This document shows positions 33,206 to 41,550 of a stretch of DNA of 64,000 nt, one piece after another. The position numbers and the translations under genes were made by a program. Origin of the DNA: Korobacter sp036501185 (GTDB lineage: Bacteria > Acidobacteriota > Terriglobia > Terriglobales > Acidobacteriaceae); assembly GCA_036501185.1 (NCBI GenBank), contig DASYAU010000172.1, forward strand, positions 36,079-100,078, in the 5' to 3' direction. The notes beneath the pieces are model-generated. The model was not told where the DNA came from. It did no database searches and was given only the letters and a program-made list of their open reading frames with translations. Positions within the stretch are counted from its first letter, which is position 1; every line of letters begins with the position of its first letter.

Positions 33206-35398
33206 ATGGGCGAGATGGACGAGATCGTCAAGGAATTCCTGGTAGAGAGCAATGAGGGACTGGACCGGTTAGACCATGACCTGGTCGATCTGGAAAAAGA
33301 TCCGGATGAGAAGGACCTGTTGGCGTCAATTTTCCGAGCCATTCACACCGTCAAAGGCACAAGCGGGGTCTTGGGTTTCCCGAAAATCGAATCCGTGGCT
33401 CACGTTGGCGAGAACTTGCTCAGCCGCATGCGCGATGGAAAGCTCCGGCTTGATCCGCAGATTACCAGCGCGTTGCTTGCCATGGTGGATGTATTACGCG
33501 CCCTGCTGGCACAGATAGCTGTTACCGGCATCGAGGGTGAGGGCGACGTACAGCCGATAGTGGACCGATTGGCGGCGCTTTTGAACTCTGATCCCGGCGC
33601 TAGCCCGAAAACAAAGCCGAAGAAACGGCGCAGCCGTTCGAAACCGTCCGTGGAAGTCGAATATAAATCGCCCAGCCTCGAAGAGGAGGGAGCGAATCCC
33701 ACATCCGCCTCCTCGCCGGAAGTCTTGGAAGCGAAAGGCGCGGCGGTATCGGCGAACAACATTCGTGTCGATGTAGGGCTACTGGACAAGATGATGAACC
33801 TGGTGGGCGAACTTGTGCTCGCGCGCAACCAGATCCTGCAATTCACCGGCAGCCAGCAGGATTCCAGCTTTGTCAGCACTGCGCAGCGGCTAAACCTCAT
33901 CACCACCGAGCTTCAGGAAAGTGTGATGAAGACGCGGATGCAGCCTATTGGCAATATCTGGAACAAGTTGCCACGCGTCGTAAGAGACCTTGCGCTTTCA
34001 TGTGGGAAGAGGGTTCGGGTCGAGATGGATGGAGCCGAGACTGAGCTCGACAAAACCATCATCGAGGCGATCAAGGATCCATTGACCCACATCGTTCGCA
34101 ATGCGGTCGATCATGGAATCGAAATCCCCGAGGCGAGAGTCGCGAGTGGCAAGGAAGTGGAGGGAAGACTGCTGCTGCGGGCATATCACGAAGGCGGACA
34201 GGTCAATATCGAGATCAGCGACGATGGCGCCGGCATCTCGCTCCAGGCGGTGCGGGAAAAAGCGCGACAGAAAGATATCACCAGCGCAGAAGATGTGGCG
34301 CGCATGAGCGAGCGCGAGTTGCTGAACCTGATATTCCTGCCAGGGTTCTCCACCGCAAAACAGGTGACCAACATCTCCGGGCGCGGTGTCGGCATGGACG
34401 TGGTAAAGACCAACATCGAGAAGATAGGTGGCACGGTAGATCTCCAGAGTACAGACGGCAAAGGTACAACCCTGAAAATCAAAATCCCTCTCACGTTGGC
34501 GATTATTCCAGCGCTGATCGCCACCAGTTCTCGCGAACGCTTTGCCATTCCGCAAGTGAGCTTACTGGAATTGGTGCGGCTGGAAGGGGATGGCATGACG
34601 AAGGGAATCGAGTACATCCATGGCGCGCCCGTGCACCGGCTGCGTGGGAATCTTCTGCCGCTGGTTTCGCTGAACCGTGTGTTAGGGCTGGAGTCGCCGG
34701 ACCGGCGCGCCGAAGCGGCGAACATCGTAGTCCTGCAGGCTGACGACCGGCAGTTCGGATTGATGGTAGACGAAATCAACGATACGGAAGAAATCGTAGT
34801 CAAGCCTCTGAGCAATCTCCTGAAAGGACTCTCCTGCTTCGCGGGAGCCACGATCATGGGCGATGGCCGGGTCGCGCTGATCCTCGACGTTATGGGATTA
34901 GCACAAGAAGCCAGCGTGGTTACGGAGTTGCGGGATCGATCCGTGAACCAACTGCATGCCAAGATCGAGGAGGGGTCGCGGAGCGGCGCGGCGTGGCTGT
35001 TGGTCCGCATCGGTACGACAGGACGGCTGGCAATTCCATTGGGACACGTAGACCGACTGGAAGAGTTTGCGGTGTCCGCAGTCGAGCAATCCGGTGGGAA
35101 TGAGGTCGTGCAGTACCGCGATCAGATCATGCCGCTGGTCCGGCTCGCGAGGCTGCTGAATATGCCTCCGGGCGAGCGTCGGGAGATTCTCCCAGTAATT
35201 GTGTCGTCGAAAGACGGCAAGAGTGTCGGCCTCGTCGTCGATCAGATTGAAGATGTCACCGAGCAGCAAGTGATTGCCAACCAATCGAGCCAGCGTATGT
35301 TCCTGCGCGGCTCGGCGGTGATGCAGCAGAAAGTCACGGATCTTCTAGATGTTGATGCCGTGATCACCTTGGCGATCCAGGAGGCAACGCATGCTTGA
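33206..35398 (+). CDS. cheA: Chemotaxis histidine kinase CheA with two C-terminal CheW-like domains
   Basis: A 730-residue cytoplasmic kinase. Order: Hpt domain (1-110) with phospho-accepting His47 in IFRAIHTVKGTSG; a charged linker (about 125-185) in place of the CheY-binding P2 domain; dimerisation helices (about 190-255); HATPase domain with N box DPLTHIVRNAVDHGIE (about 290), DDGAGI and GRGVGMDVV (about 391); a first CheW-like domain (about 428-565); and a second CheW-like domain (about 592-728). Standard CheA has one. ATG 33206 has GAGGTG upstream; ATG 33215 is also possible. It heads a six-gene operon and overlaps cheW by 8 nt. Confidence 0.93.
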   Translation: MGEMDEIVKEFLVESNEGLDRLDHDLVDLEKDPDEKDLLASIFRAIHTVKGTSGVLGFPKIESVAHVGENLLSRMRDGKLRLDPQITSALLAMVDVLRALLAQIAVTGIEGEGDVQPIVDRLAALLNSDPGASPKTKPKKRRSRSKPSVEVEYKSPSLEEEGANPTSASSPEVLEAKGAAVSANNIRVDVGLLDKMMNLVGELVLARNQILQFTGSQQDSSFVSTAQRLNLITTELQESVMKTRMQPIGNIWNKLPRVVRDLALSCGKRVRVEMDGAETELDKTIIEAIKDPLTHIVRNAVDHGIEIPEARVASGKEVEGRLLLRAYHEGGQVNIEISDDGAGISLQAVREKARQKDITSAEDVARMSERELLNLIFLPGFSTAKQVTNISGRGVGMDVVKTNIEKIGGTVDLQSTDGKGTTLKIKIPLTLAIIPALIATSSRERFAIPQVSLLELVRLEGDGMTKGIEYIHGAPVHRLRGNLLPLVSLNRVLGLESPDRRAEAANIVVLQADDRQFGLMVDEINDTEEIVVKPLSNLLKGLSCFAGATIMGDGRVALILDVMGLAQEASVVTELRDRSVNQLHAKIEEGSRSGAAWLLVRIGTTGRLAIPLGHVDRLEEFAVSAVEQSGGNEVVQYRDQIMPLVRLARLLNMPPGERREILPVIVSSKDGKSVGLVVDQIEDVTEQQVIANQSSQRMFLRGSAVMQQKVTDLLDVDAVITLAIQEATHA

Positions 35399-35849
35399 GG
35401 AAAAGGCGATGGCGCAGCAATTCTGCACGTTCTATTTGGGCGGCCTCTTTTTCGGCGTGGAGGTGGAGAAAGTGCAAGAGGTCATACGGTACCAAGCGAT
35501 GACAATGGTGCCGCGCGCTTCCTCGGTCGTGGGTGGCCTGATCAACCTGCGGGGTCAAATCGTGTTGGCGATCGACCTGCGCAGGCGGATGGAAATGGCG
35601 CCGCGGGGTGGTGATCAAAAGCCGATGAACGTAGTGGTACGCACGGACGATGGCGCAGTCAGCCTCCTCGTGGACGAGATCGGCGATGTTGTCGCGGTGT
35701 CGCAAAATGCCTTTGAGCCGCCTCCGGAGACGCTGATGGGGACGGCCCGCAAAATGACGGGAGGGGTCTACAAACTTGATGGCCGCCTGCTGCACGCGCT
35801 GGACCTCGCCGCCGTGTTGCAGATGGAGTCGCCGCGTAAGCCGAATTGA
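35391..35849 (+). CDS. cheW: Chemotaxis coupling protein CheW
   Basis: A 152-residue SH3-like adaptor that links receptors to CheA. The typical CheW sequence is seen: QFCTFYLGGLFFGVEVEKVQEVI at the start, VVGGLINLRGQIVLAIDLR (about 45-63) and SLLVDEIGDVVAV (about 87). ATG 35391 overlaps the cheA stop and is preceded by AGGAGG; a second ATG at 35409 is less likely. The next identified gene, cheY, is 170 nt downstream. Confidence 0.93.
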   Translation: MLEEKAMAQQFCTFYLGGLFFGVEVEKVQEVIRYQAMTMVPRASSVVGGLINLRGQIVLAIDLRRRMEMAPRGGDQKPMNVVVRTDDGAVSLLVDEIGDVVAVSQNAFEPPPETLMGTARKMTGGVYKLDGRLLHALDLAAVLQMESPRKPN

Positions 35850-35887
35850 GGGGCAACCCTTTCGGTGCCGAAGCGAGAGAGAGTCCC

Positions 35888-36010
35888 ATGAAGAAGCCTG
35901 ATCTCCTTGCGCAGAGCGCAAGCCGTCGGAGCGGCCGTGCCGAGCATGCGCCAGTCACCCGTGGTTCCAGCGCTCTGTGGAGGTTCCGCGGCGGCTGTCG
36001 AGTGCAGTAG
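35888..36010 (+). CDS. Possible 40-codon reading frame between cheW and cheY
   Basis: ATG 35888, preceded by a GAGAGAGAG purine run, opens a frame that ends in TAG at 36008-36010, directly in the cheY ribosome-binding sequence (TAGGAG). The product would be basic (several Arg, one Trp, one Cys) with no recognised motif. The 170-nt gap is otherwise empty and is the only loose junction in this operon, and no methyl-accepting receptor gene is present. It may be a leader-type translated element, a remnant, or chance. Confidence 0.2.
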   Translation: MKKPDLLAQSASRRSGRAEHAPVTRGSSALWRFRGGCRVQ

Positions 36011-36019
36011 GAGAAAGCG

Positions 36020-36397
36020 ATGCGAGCACTGATTGTGGACGATTCGTCGGCGATGCGCGCCTACTTGAAGATGATTCTCAAGAGCTTCGGCTTCGAAACC
36101 TCGGAGGCGAAGAATGGACGCGAAGGCCTCCAGTTGATGAAGAACGAAACCGCACCGGCCCTAGTCCTGCTGGACTGGAACATGCCGGAAATGGACGGTT
36201 TCACGATGCTGCGCGAATTGCGGGCAGTCAGCCGATTTCAAAACGTGAAAGTGATGATGGTGACAACGGAAACGGAAATGGCCGAAATGTCCCGCGCTCT
36301 CGGAGCCGGTGCTGACGAATACGTGATGAAACCATTTACCCGCGAAGTGATTGCGGACAAACTGCAAATGCTCGGCCTGACGCCGATCACACAATGA
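36020..36397 (+). CDS. cheY: CheY-like single-domain response regulator
   Basis: A 125-residue receiver domain. The acidic pocket DD is at residues 7-8, the phospho-acceptor Asp lies in VLLDWNMPEMDGF (about 52), and the conserved Thr and Lys lie in MMVTTE (about 82) and YVMKPF (about 103). AGGAGA precedes the ATG, and the stop codon overlaps cheB by 4 nt. The output target (flagellar switch or other) is not shown by the window; no flagellar or pilus genes are nearby. Confidence 0.92.
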   Translation: MRALIVDDSSAMRAYLKMILKSFGFETSEAKNGREGLQLMKNETAPALVLLDWNMPEMDGFTMLRELRAVSRFQNVKVMMVTTETEMAEMSRALGAGADEYVMKPFTREVIADKLQMLGLTPITQ

Positions 36398-37455
36398 ACC
36401 GCATACGGGTTCTAATTGTCGACGACTCGGTGGTGATCCGGTCCTTACTGCGCCAGGTCTTAGCGCAAGAGAACGACGTGGAAGTGGTCGGAGTCGCCGC
36501 CAACGGGCGCATCGCCTTGCAGATGCTCGATCAGTGCTCGCCCGAGTTGGTGACACTCGATATCGAGATGCCGGAGATGAACGGGCTTGAGGCATTGTCG
36601 GAGCTTCGCAAGACACGTCCGAAATTGCCGGTGGTCATGTTCAGCACTTTGACCGAGCGTGGCGCGGTCGCGACCCTGGAGGCGTTCTCGCTGGGCGCCT
36701 CGGACTATGTGACCAAGCCTTCCAACTCGCGTTCTGGCGGACAAGGCATAGAAGCGATCCGCGAGCAATTGCTGCCAAAGATTCGAGCCCTATGCCGGCG
36801 GGTGCCAATTGTGGTTCCCGCGATCCTTGAGAGTCCCCATTGGTCAACGACAGTGCCTCGTTTCCCTGCAGTACTGGCGATAGGCTGTTCAACAGGCGGC
36901 CCCAACGCGCTCTCCCAGGTATTGCCATTGTTGCCGAAGGACTTTCCGCTGCCGGTATTGGTCGTGCAGCACATGCCGCCAACTTTTACGCGCTTCCTGG
37001 CCGAAAGACTTAATAAGGAATGTGTCTTGCCGGTAAGCGAAGTGCGAGATGGTGAGACCGTGCAGCCCGGCCACATATGGATCGCCGCCGGAAATCTTCA
37101 CATGACCGTGAAAAAGACGGGGCTCACAGCCCTGTTACATACCTCCCAGGAGCCGCCCGAGAACTCGTGCAGGCCAGCAGTGGATGTGCTATTCCGCTCC
37201 GTCGCTCAGGCCTACCGCGCAGGCACGTTTGGGGTCGTGATGACGGGGATGGGCCAAGATGGCCTCCGTGGCTGTCAGGCAGTTCGGGCCGCGGGCGGCA
37301 CCATACTGGTCCAAGACGAGGCGAGTTCCGTGGTGTGGGGCATGCCAGGATTCGTTGCCCGAGCCGGGTTGGCCGACCGCGTGCTGCCCCTACGCGAAAT
37401 CGGCCTGGAAATCATACGGCGAGTGTCGGCTGGCACCACCGCACGGGGAGCATAG
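36394..37455 (+). CDS. cheB: Protein-glutamate methylesterase/deamidase CheB
   Basis: A 353-residue two-domain enzyme that removes methyl groups from receptors during adaptation. The receiver domain (1-125) has the phospho-acceptor in LVTLDIEMPEMNGLEAL (about 56) and the Lys in DYVTKPSN. The methylesterase domain (about 160-345) carries the catalytic triad: Ser in GCSTGGPNAL, His in VVQHMPPTFT and Asp in MTGMGQDG. The ATG overlaps cheY. A substrate receptor must be encoded elsewhere, since none is in this operon. Confidence 0.95.
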   Translation: MNRIRVLIVDDSVVIRSLLRQVLAQENDVEVVGVAANGRIALQMLDQCSPELVTLDIEMPEMNGLEALSELRKTRPKLPVVMFSTLTERGAVATLEAFSLGASDYVTKPSNSRSGGQGIEAIREQLLPKIRALCRRVPIVVPAILESPHWSTTVPRFPAVLAIGCSTGGPNALSQVLPLLPKDFPLPVLVVQHMPPTFTRFLAERLNKECVLPVSEVRDGETVQPGHIWIAAGNLHMTVKKTGLTALLHTSQEPPENSCRPAVDVLFRSVAQAYRAGTFGVVMTGMGQDGLRGCQAVRAAGGTILVQDEASSVVWGMPGFVARAGLADRVLPLREIGLEIIRRVSAGTTARGA

Positions 37456-37458
37456 CGG

Positions 37459-38280
37459 ATGGCAATCTCTGGCGCCGATTTCACCTACTTGCGTAGCTTG
37501 GTGCTGCAGCACTCGGCAATCTCTATCGACAGTAGCAGCGAATACCTCGCGGAGTCGCGACTGGCGCGCCTCGCCATGGTCGAGGGACAAACCTCGGTGG
37601 GTGCCTTTTTGTCTCTGCTCCGGATGAAGCCGTTTGGCGCGGTTCACCGGCAGGTACTGGACGCGATGACCAATAACGAGACTTGGTTCTTTCGTGACCT
37701 ACACCCGTTCGATCTTCTCAAGCGGCATCTATTACCCGAGTTGATCCTCAAGCGGGCCTCGGTGCGACGCTTAAACATCTGGAGCGCGGCTTCCTCGAGC
37801 GGCCAGGAGGCCTACAGTCTTGCGATGATGCTCGAAGAAGACTTCCCGGAGCTTCGGAACTGGAACGTGAGGATACTCGGGACGGATATTTCCTCAGCAA
37901 TCCTGAACCGTGCCCGTAGCGGCCGCTACTCGCAAATGGAAGTGAACCGCGGTTTACCAGCGAGACTATTAACCCGTTACTTCCGGCGCGAGGGCCTGGA
38001 ATGGATCATCAACGATTCCATCCGAAACCGGGTGCAATTCGAGCCGCTAAATCTATCGAAACCGTGGCCCCCAATGCCGCCTATGGACGTGATCCTCATG
38101 CGAAATGTGTTGATTTACTTTGAGGTTCCAGTGAAGCAACAAATCCTGGCGCAGGCGCGGTCGGCGATGTTTCCTGATGGGTACCTCTTCCTGGGTAGCG
38201 CAGAATCTACGATCAATCTTGATAGCGAACTCGAGCGCGTAGCGTTCGAAAGGACCGCGTGCTATCGGCGGAGAAGCTAA
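37459..38280 (+). CDS. cheR: Chemotaxis receptor methyltransferase CheR
   Basis: A 273-residue SAM-dependent protein-glutamate O-methyltransferase. The N-terminal helical domain precedes the signature TNNETWFFRD (about 70-80). The SAM loop reads NIWSAASSSGQEAYSLAMML (about 108), LGTDIS carries the adenosine-binding Asp, and MDVILMRNVLIYF (about 210) is the CheR catalytic-region motif. It starts 3 nt after cheB and lies 3 nt before cheX. There is no C-terminal pentapeptide-binding insertion or TPR region; it is the minimal form. Confidence 0.95.
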   Translation: MAISGADFTYLRSLVLQHSAISIDSSSEYLAESRLARLAMVEGQTSVGAFLSLLRMKPFGAVHRQVLDAMTNNETWFFRDLHPFDLLKRHLLPELILKRASVRRLNIWSAASSSGQEAYSLAMMLEEDFPELRNWNVRILGTDISSAILNRARSGRYSQMEVNRGLPARLLTRYFRREGLEWIINDSIRNRVQFEPLNLSKPWPPMPPMDVILMRNVLIYFEVPVKQQILAQARSAMFPDGYLFLGSAESTINLDSELERVAFERTACYRRRS

Positions 38281-38283
38281 ACA

Positions 38284-38781
38284 ATGTCCATCAAACAAGA
38301 AGACCTGATTAGGATGAACGAGCAGATCTGGACATTCATGCTGGGACTACCGATTTCAGCATCCGAATTCACCGAAATACCCTCCCCACGGGGCGGCTAC
38401 CTGGGTGCATGCGTGCAATTGGTCGGCGCCTGGCAAGGTGCTGTGCGATTGGATTGCACGAAACCCTTGGCCGAGCGCGCCGCGGCATCACTCATCGGCA
38501 AAGACTTGCAGGATCTTTGCCCCGACGAAGTGCGCGACACCATTGGTGAACTGGCAAACATGGTAGCGGGCAGCGTGAAGGCGCTGCTCCCGCAGCCGAC
38601 CCACATCTCGCTCCCCTCGGTAGCCGACGGAAATGATTACGACCTAAGCGTTCGTCGTGGGCGATTATTGCTGCAATGTCTGTTCACTTGCGAAGCCGAA
38701 CGGCTTCTCGTGAGTCTCATTGAGCGCGATCTGGAAGCAGAGTCGCGCATCGGACGCCCATTGACGCACCGACTGCAATAG
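38284..38781 (+). CDS. cheX: CheX/CheC-type chemotaxis phosphatase
   Basis: A 165-residue protein of the CheC/CheX/FliY phosphatase group, which dephosphorylates CheY-P. The catalytic D-x3-E-x2-N motif is visible in DTIGELANMVAGSVKALLP (about 83-101). A single motif copy indicates a CheX-like protein rather than CheC, which has two. It is the last gene of the operon, 3 nt after cheR; its stop codon directly abuts the stop of the convergent aldehyde dehydrogenase gene, with no room for a terminator between. Confidence 0.85.
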   Translation: MSIKQEDLIRMNEQIWTFMLGLPISASEFTEIPSPRGGYLGACVQLVGAWQGAVRLDCTKPLAERAAASLIGKDLQDLCPDEVRDTIGELANMVAGSVKALLPQPTHISLPSVADGNDYDLSVRRGRLLLQCLFTCEAERLLVSLIERDLEAESRIGRPLTHRLQ

Positions 38782-40227
38782 CTAAAGTGCGGGTTGATTT
38801 ACGACCAGGAGTTTTGGCTCAGTCATCTCCTCGATCGCATACCGCACGCCTTCGCGCCCCAGTCCGGATTCCTTGATGCCTCCATAAGGCATCTCATCCA
38901 CGCGGAACGTAGGCACATCGCCGACAACAAGGCCGCCGACTTCAAGCTCGTCGTATGCCGCAAAGATGAACCGGGCATCGTGCGTAAGAATCCCGGCTTG
39001 TAGACCAAACGGAGAAGCATTTACCAGCCGCAGGGCGTCGCGGAAGTCATCGTAGGGCTCGACAGTAAGAACCGGAGCAAAAATTTCACGGGAATTCACC
39101 AGCATTTGCGGTCGAGTGTTCGTGAGCACCGTGGGTTCGAGGACGGCACCGTGACGCTTGCCGCCGCAGAGTAGCTTCGCTCCGTGCGCGACGGCTTCAC
39201 CAATCCACTTTTCCGCGCGCATGGCTTCTGCTTCGCGGATCATTGGGCCAACGTCCGTGCCCTCGTGCAGAGGATCTCCAACCTTCAGTTTGGCAATCCC
39301 TGACACCAGCAGCTCACTGAACTTCGCATACACAGAACGTGCGACGAAGATCCGTTGCACCGAAATGCAGCTTTGGCCCGCATAGCTGAATCCCCCTGCA
39401 ACGCATCGCTGTGCGGCGAAGGAGAGATCGGCGTCGGAGTGTACGATGACTGCTGCGTTCCCGCCGAGTTCCAGCAGCACGCGTTTCTTTCCGGCTTTGC
39501 TCTTTAACTCCCACCCAACGGAGCTGCCAGTGAACGTCAGCAGTTTGATGCGCTCATCTGCAACCAGCAGCCCGGCATCATCGTTGCTTAACGGAAGCAC
39601 GGCAAGCGCCCCCGCGCTCCACCCGGCATCGTGAATCACTTCAGCCAATTTCAGCGAAGTTATCGGAGTCTGCGGCGCTGGTTTAAGAATCACGGGACAT
39701 CCCGCGGCAATAGCAGGAGCAAGTTTGTGTGCCACGAGGTTCAGTGGAAAATTAAATGGGGTGATCGCAAGAATTGGACCGACAGGGAAGCGCCGCACCA
39801 CGCCCCAGCGTCCAGCCGTTGCCTCGAGTGTATCGAGCGATAGGTATTCGCCGTGTATGCGAGTGCATTCTTCGGCCGCGACCTTGAAGGTGTAAATGGC
39901 GCGGTCCACTTCCTGCCGCGCCGTGCGGATCGGCTTTCCGGCTTCCTTCGCGATGGTGCGGGCAAAATCTTCGTGTCGCGCCGCAATCGTCAACGAGATA
40001 GAACTGAGGATGCGCTGCTTTTCATAGCTCGCCATCTTGCGGGTGACAGCAAATGCGTCTTGTGCCGCGCGGATCGCGGCCTCCACATGAACGCGGCTCG
40101 CATAGTAAATCCGTCCGGCTACGCTTCCGTCAAACGGCGAGCAAATCTCCGTAGGATGTCCATCGGAGACCCACTTGCCGTTTAAAAGAAATGGATACGA
40201 AGGAGCTGCCGCAACCGTCTGCGTCAT
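38782..40227 (-). CDS. NAD(P)-dependent aldehyde dehydrogenase
   Basis: A 481-residue aldehyde dehydrogenase. The catalytic Cys lies in YAGQSCISVQR (about 285) and the general-base Glu in LLELGGNAAV (about 254); the cofactor motif is ITFTGSS-like LLTFTGSSVGWEL. It resembles the lactaldehyde/phosphonoacetaldehyde/short-chain semialdehyde group. As the last gene of a seven-gene amine-catabolism operon (9 nt after an aminotransferase gene), it most likely oxidises an aldehyde made by one of those transaminases, such as succinic or malonic semialdehyde. The specific substrate is inferred from context only. Confidence 0.9.
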   Translation of the reverse strand: MTQTVAAAPSYPFLLNGKWVSDGHPTEICSPFDGSVAGRIYYASRVHVEAAIRAAQDAFAVTRKMASYEKQRILSSISLTIAARHEDFARTIAKEAGKPIRTARQEVDRAIYTFKVAAEECTRIHGEYLSLDTLEATAGRWGVVRRFPVGPILAITPFNFPLNLVAHKLAPAIAAGCPVILKPAPQTPITSLKLAEVIHDAGWSAGALAVLPLSNDDAGLLVADERIKLLTFTGSSVGWELKSKAGKKRVLLELGGNAAVIVHSDADLSFAAQRCVAGGFSYAGQSCISVQRIFVARSVYAKFSELLVSGIAKLKVGDPLHEGTDVGPMIREAEAMRAEKWIGEAVAHGAKLLCGGKRHGAVLEPTVLTNTRPQMLVNSREIFAPVLTVEPYDDFRDALRLVNASPFGLQAGILTHDARFIFAAYDELEVGGLVVGDVPTFRVDEMPYGGIKESGLGREGVRYAIEEMTEPKLLVVNQPAL

Positions 40228-40236
40228 GGCTTCGCG

Positions 40237-41547
40237 CTATGCCTTACCCGCCACCGATGCCACGCTGTTTCCCACCTCCATGATGGCCCCCTCCAGCACA
40301 TCAAGCGCGGTCGCCAGCTGCTCCTGCGAGATGACCAGCGGAGGCTGCAGGCGGAGAACGTTGCCATTCGTGCCACCGACACCGATTAACACGCCGGCCT
40401 TGAAGCACGTATCGCGAATCGCTTCAGCTTCGGGTGCCGCGGGAGCGAGCCTTTCGTCTTTAACCAGTTCGACCCCAATCATCAGGCCTAAGCCCCGGAC
40501 GTCGCCGATGAGCGGAAGTCGCTTTTGCAGGGACTGTAGTCGTGACGTGGCGTAGCGGCCCTTTTCGGCCGATTGCTCACATAAGTGTTCTTCCTCGAAT
40601 ACCTGGATATTCGCTAGTGCCGCCGCGCAAGATACGGGGTTCCCGCCAAAGGTTGACAGGTGATCTCCTGGACGGAAGGATGCTGCGATCTCATCACGCG
40701 TCGTGAACGCCGCGATGGGGTAGCCGTTGGCGATGCCCTTGGCCGTAACGAGAATGTCGGGCTCAACACCGTAGTGCTCAATCGCGAACATCTTTCCTGT
40801 CCGGCCGAATCCAGATTGCACTTCGTCCGCAATAAATAGGATTCCGTGGCGATCAAGCACATCCTTCACTTCCTTGAAGTAGTTCTTTGGCGGAATGATG
40901 ATGCCGCCTTCCCCCATTACCGGTTCGGCGATGAACGCGGCTACATCACCCGAGGTCGAGAAGCGGATCGTCTCTTCCAGCACCTTGGCGCAATGCGAAG
41001 CGAACCGCTCGGGATCGTCCGGCCACGGGGAGCGATAGGCATAAGGCGCAGGCGCGAACGCCACGCCTGGAGCATAGGGGCCGCCGCGCTTTTTGCGGCC
41101 TTGATTGCCTGTAATGCTAAGGGTGCCCCAAGTTCGTCCATGAAACGACTGCTGAAGGGAGATGATCTCGTGCTTCCCACTAAAAAGCCGCGCCACTTTC
41201 ATCGCGCCTTCGATTGCTTCAGCGCCGCTGTTCGCGAAAAATGATTTCTTCAGTCTGCCGGGCATGATCCGCGCCATTTTCTCCGCGAGTTCGGCCGTGG
41301 GCTGACTGTGATAGATGTACGAGCCGCAGTGCACAAGCTTGTCGATCTGCGCTTTTGCGGCAGCGTTAATCTTCGGATGGCAATGACCAGCATTCACCAC
41401 GGAAATGCCGGCGAAACAGTCAATGAACTCGCGGCCACTCACGTCACGGATGGTTGCGCCACTGGCGCTTTCCACGACGATCGGCTGCACAGCCTTTACA
41501 AAACTGGTGATCACGTAATCCTGGTACTTGCGAATGGTGTCGCTCAT
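40237..41547 (-). CDS. Class III PLP aminotransferase (GABA / beta-alanine / AGXT2-like)
   Basis: A 436-residue omega-amino-acid aminotransferase. The PLP lysine lies in ILVTAKGIANGYPIAA (about 269), the cofactor-contact Asp in ILFIADEVQSGFGRTG (about 240), and phosphate-binding residues in FANSGAEAIEGAMKVAR. Sequence features resemble alanine-glyoxylate aminotransferase 2 and beta-alanine:pyruvate transaminases. It begins 3 nt after the methylmalonate-semialdehyde dehydrogenase gene, and this pairing favours beta-alanine: transamination to malonic semialdehyde followed by conversion to acetyl-CoA. Start ATG 41547. Confidence 0.9.
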   Translation of the reverse strand: MSDTIRKYQDYVITSFVKAVQPIVVESASGATIRDVSGREFIDCFAGISVVNAGHCHPKINAAAKAQIDKLVHCGSYIYHSQPTAELAEKMARIMPGRLKKSFFANSGAEAIEGAMKVARLFSGKHEIISLQQSFHGRTWGTLSITGNQGRKKRGGPYAPGVAFAPAPYAYRSPWPDDPERFASHCAKVLEETIRFSTSGDVAAFIAEPVMGEGGIIIPPKNYFKEVKDVLDRHGILFIADEVQSGFGRTGKMFAIEHYGVEPDILVTAKGIANGYPIAAFTTRDEIAASFRPGDHLSTFGGNPVSCAAALANIQVFEEEHLCEQSAEKGRYATSRLQSLQKRLPLIGDVRGLGLMIGVELVKDERLAPAAPEAEAIRDTCFKAGVLIGVGGTNGNVLRLQPPLVISQEQLATALDVLEGAIMEVGNSVASVAGKA

Positions 41548-41550
41548 GAC

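Noticed and set aside
35977..36315. 112-codon plus-strand frame overlapping cheY
   Set aside because: It is in a different frame from the clear CheY receiver domain and has no motif.
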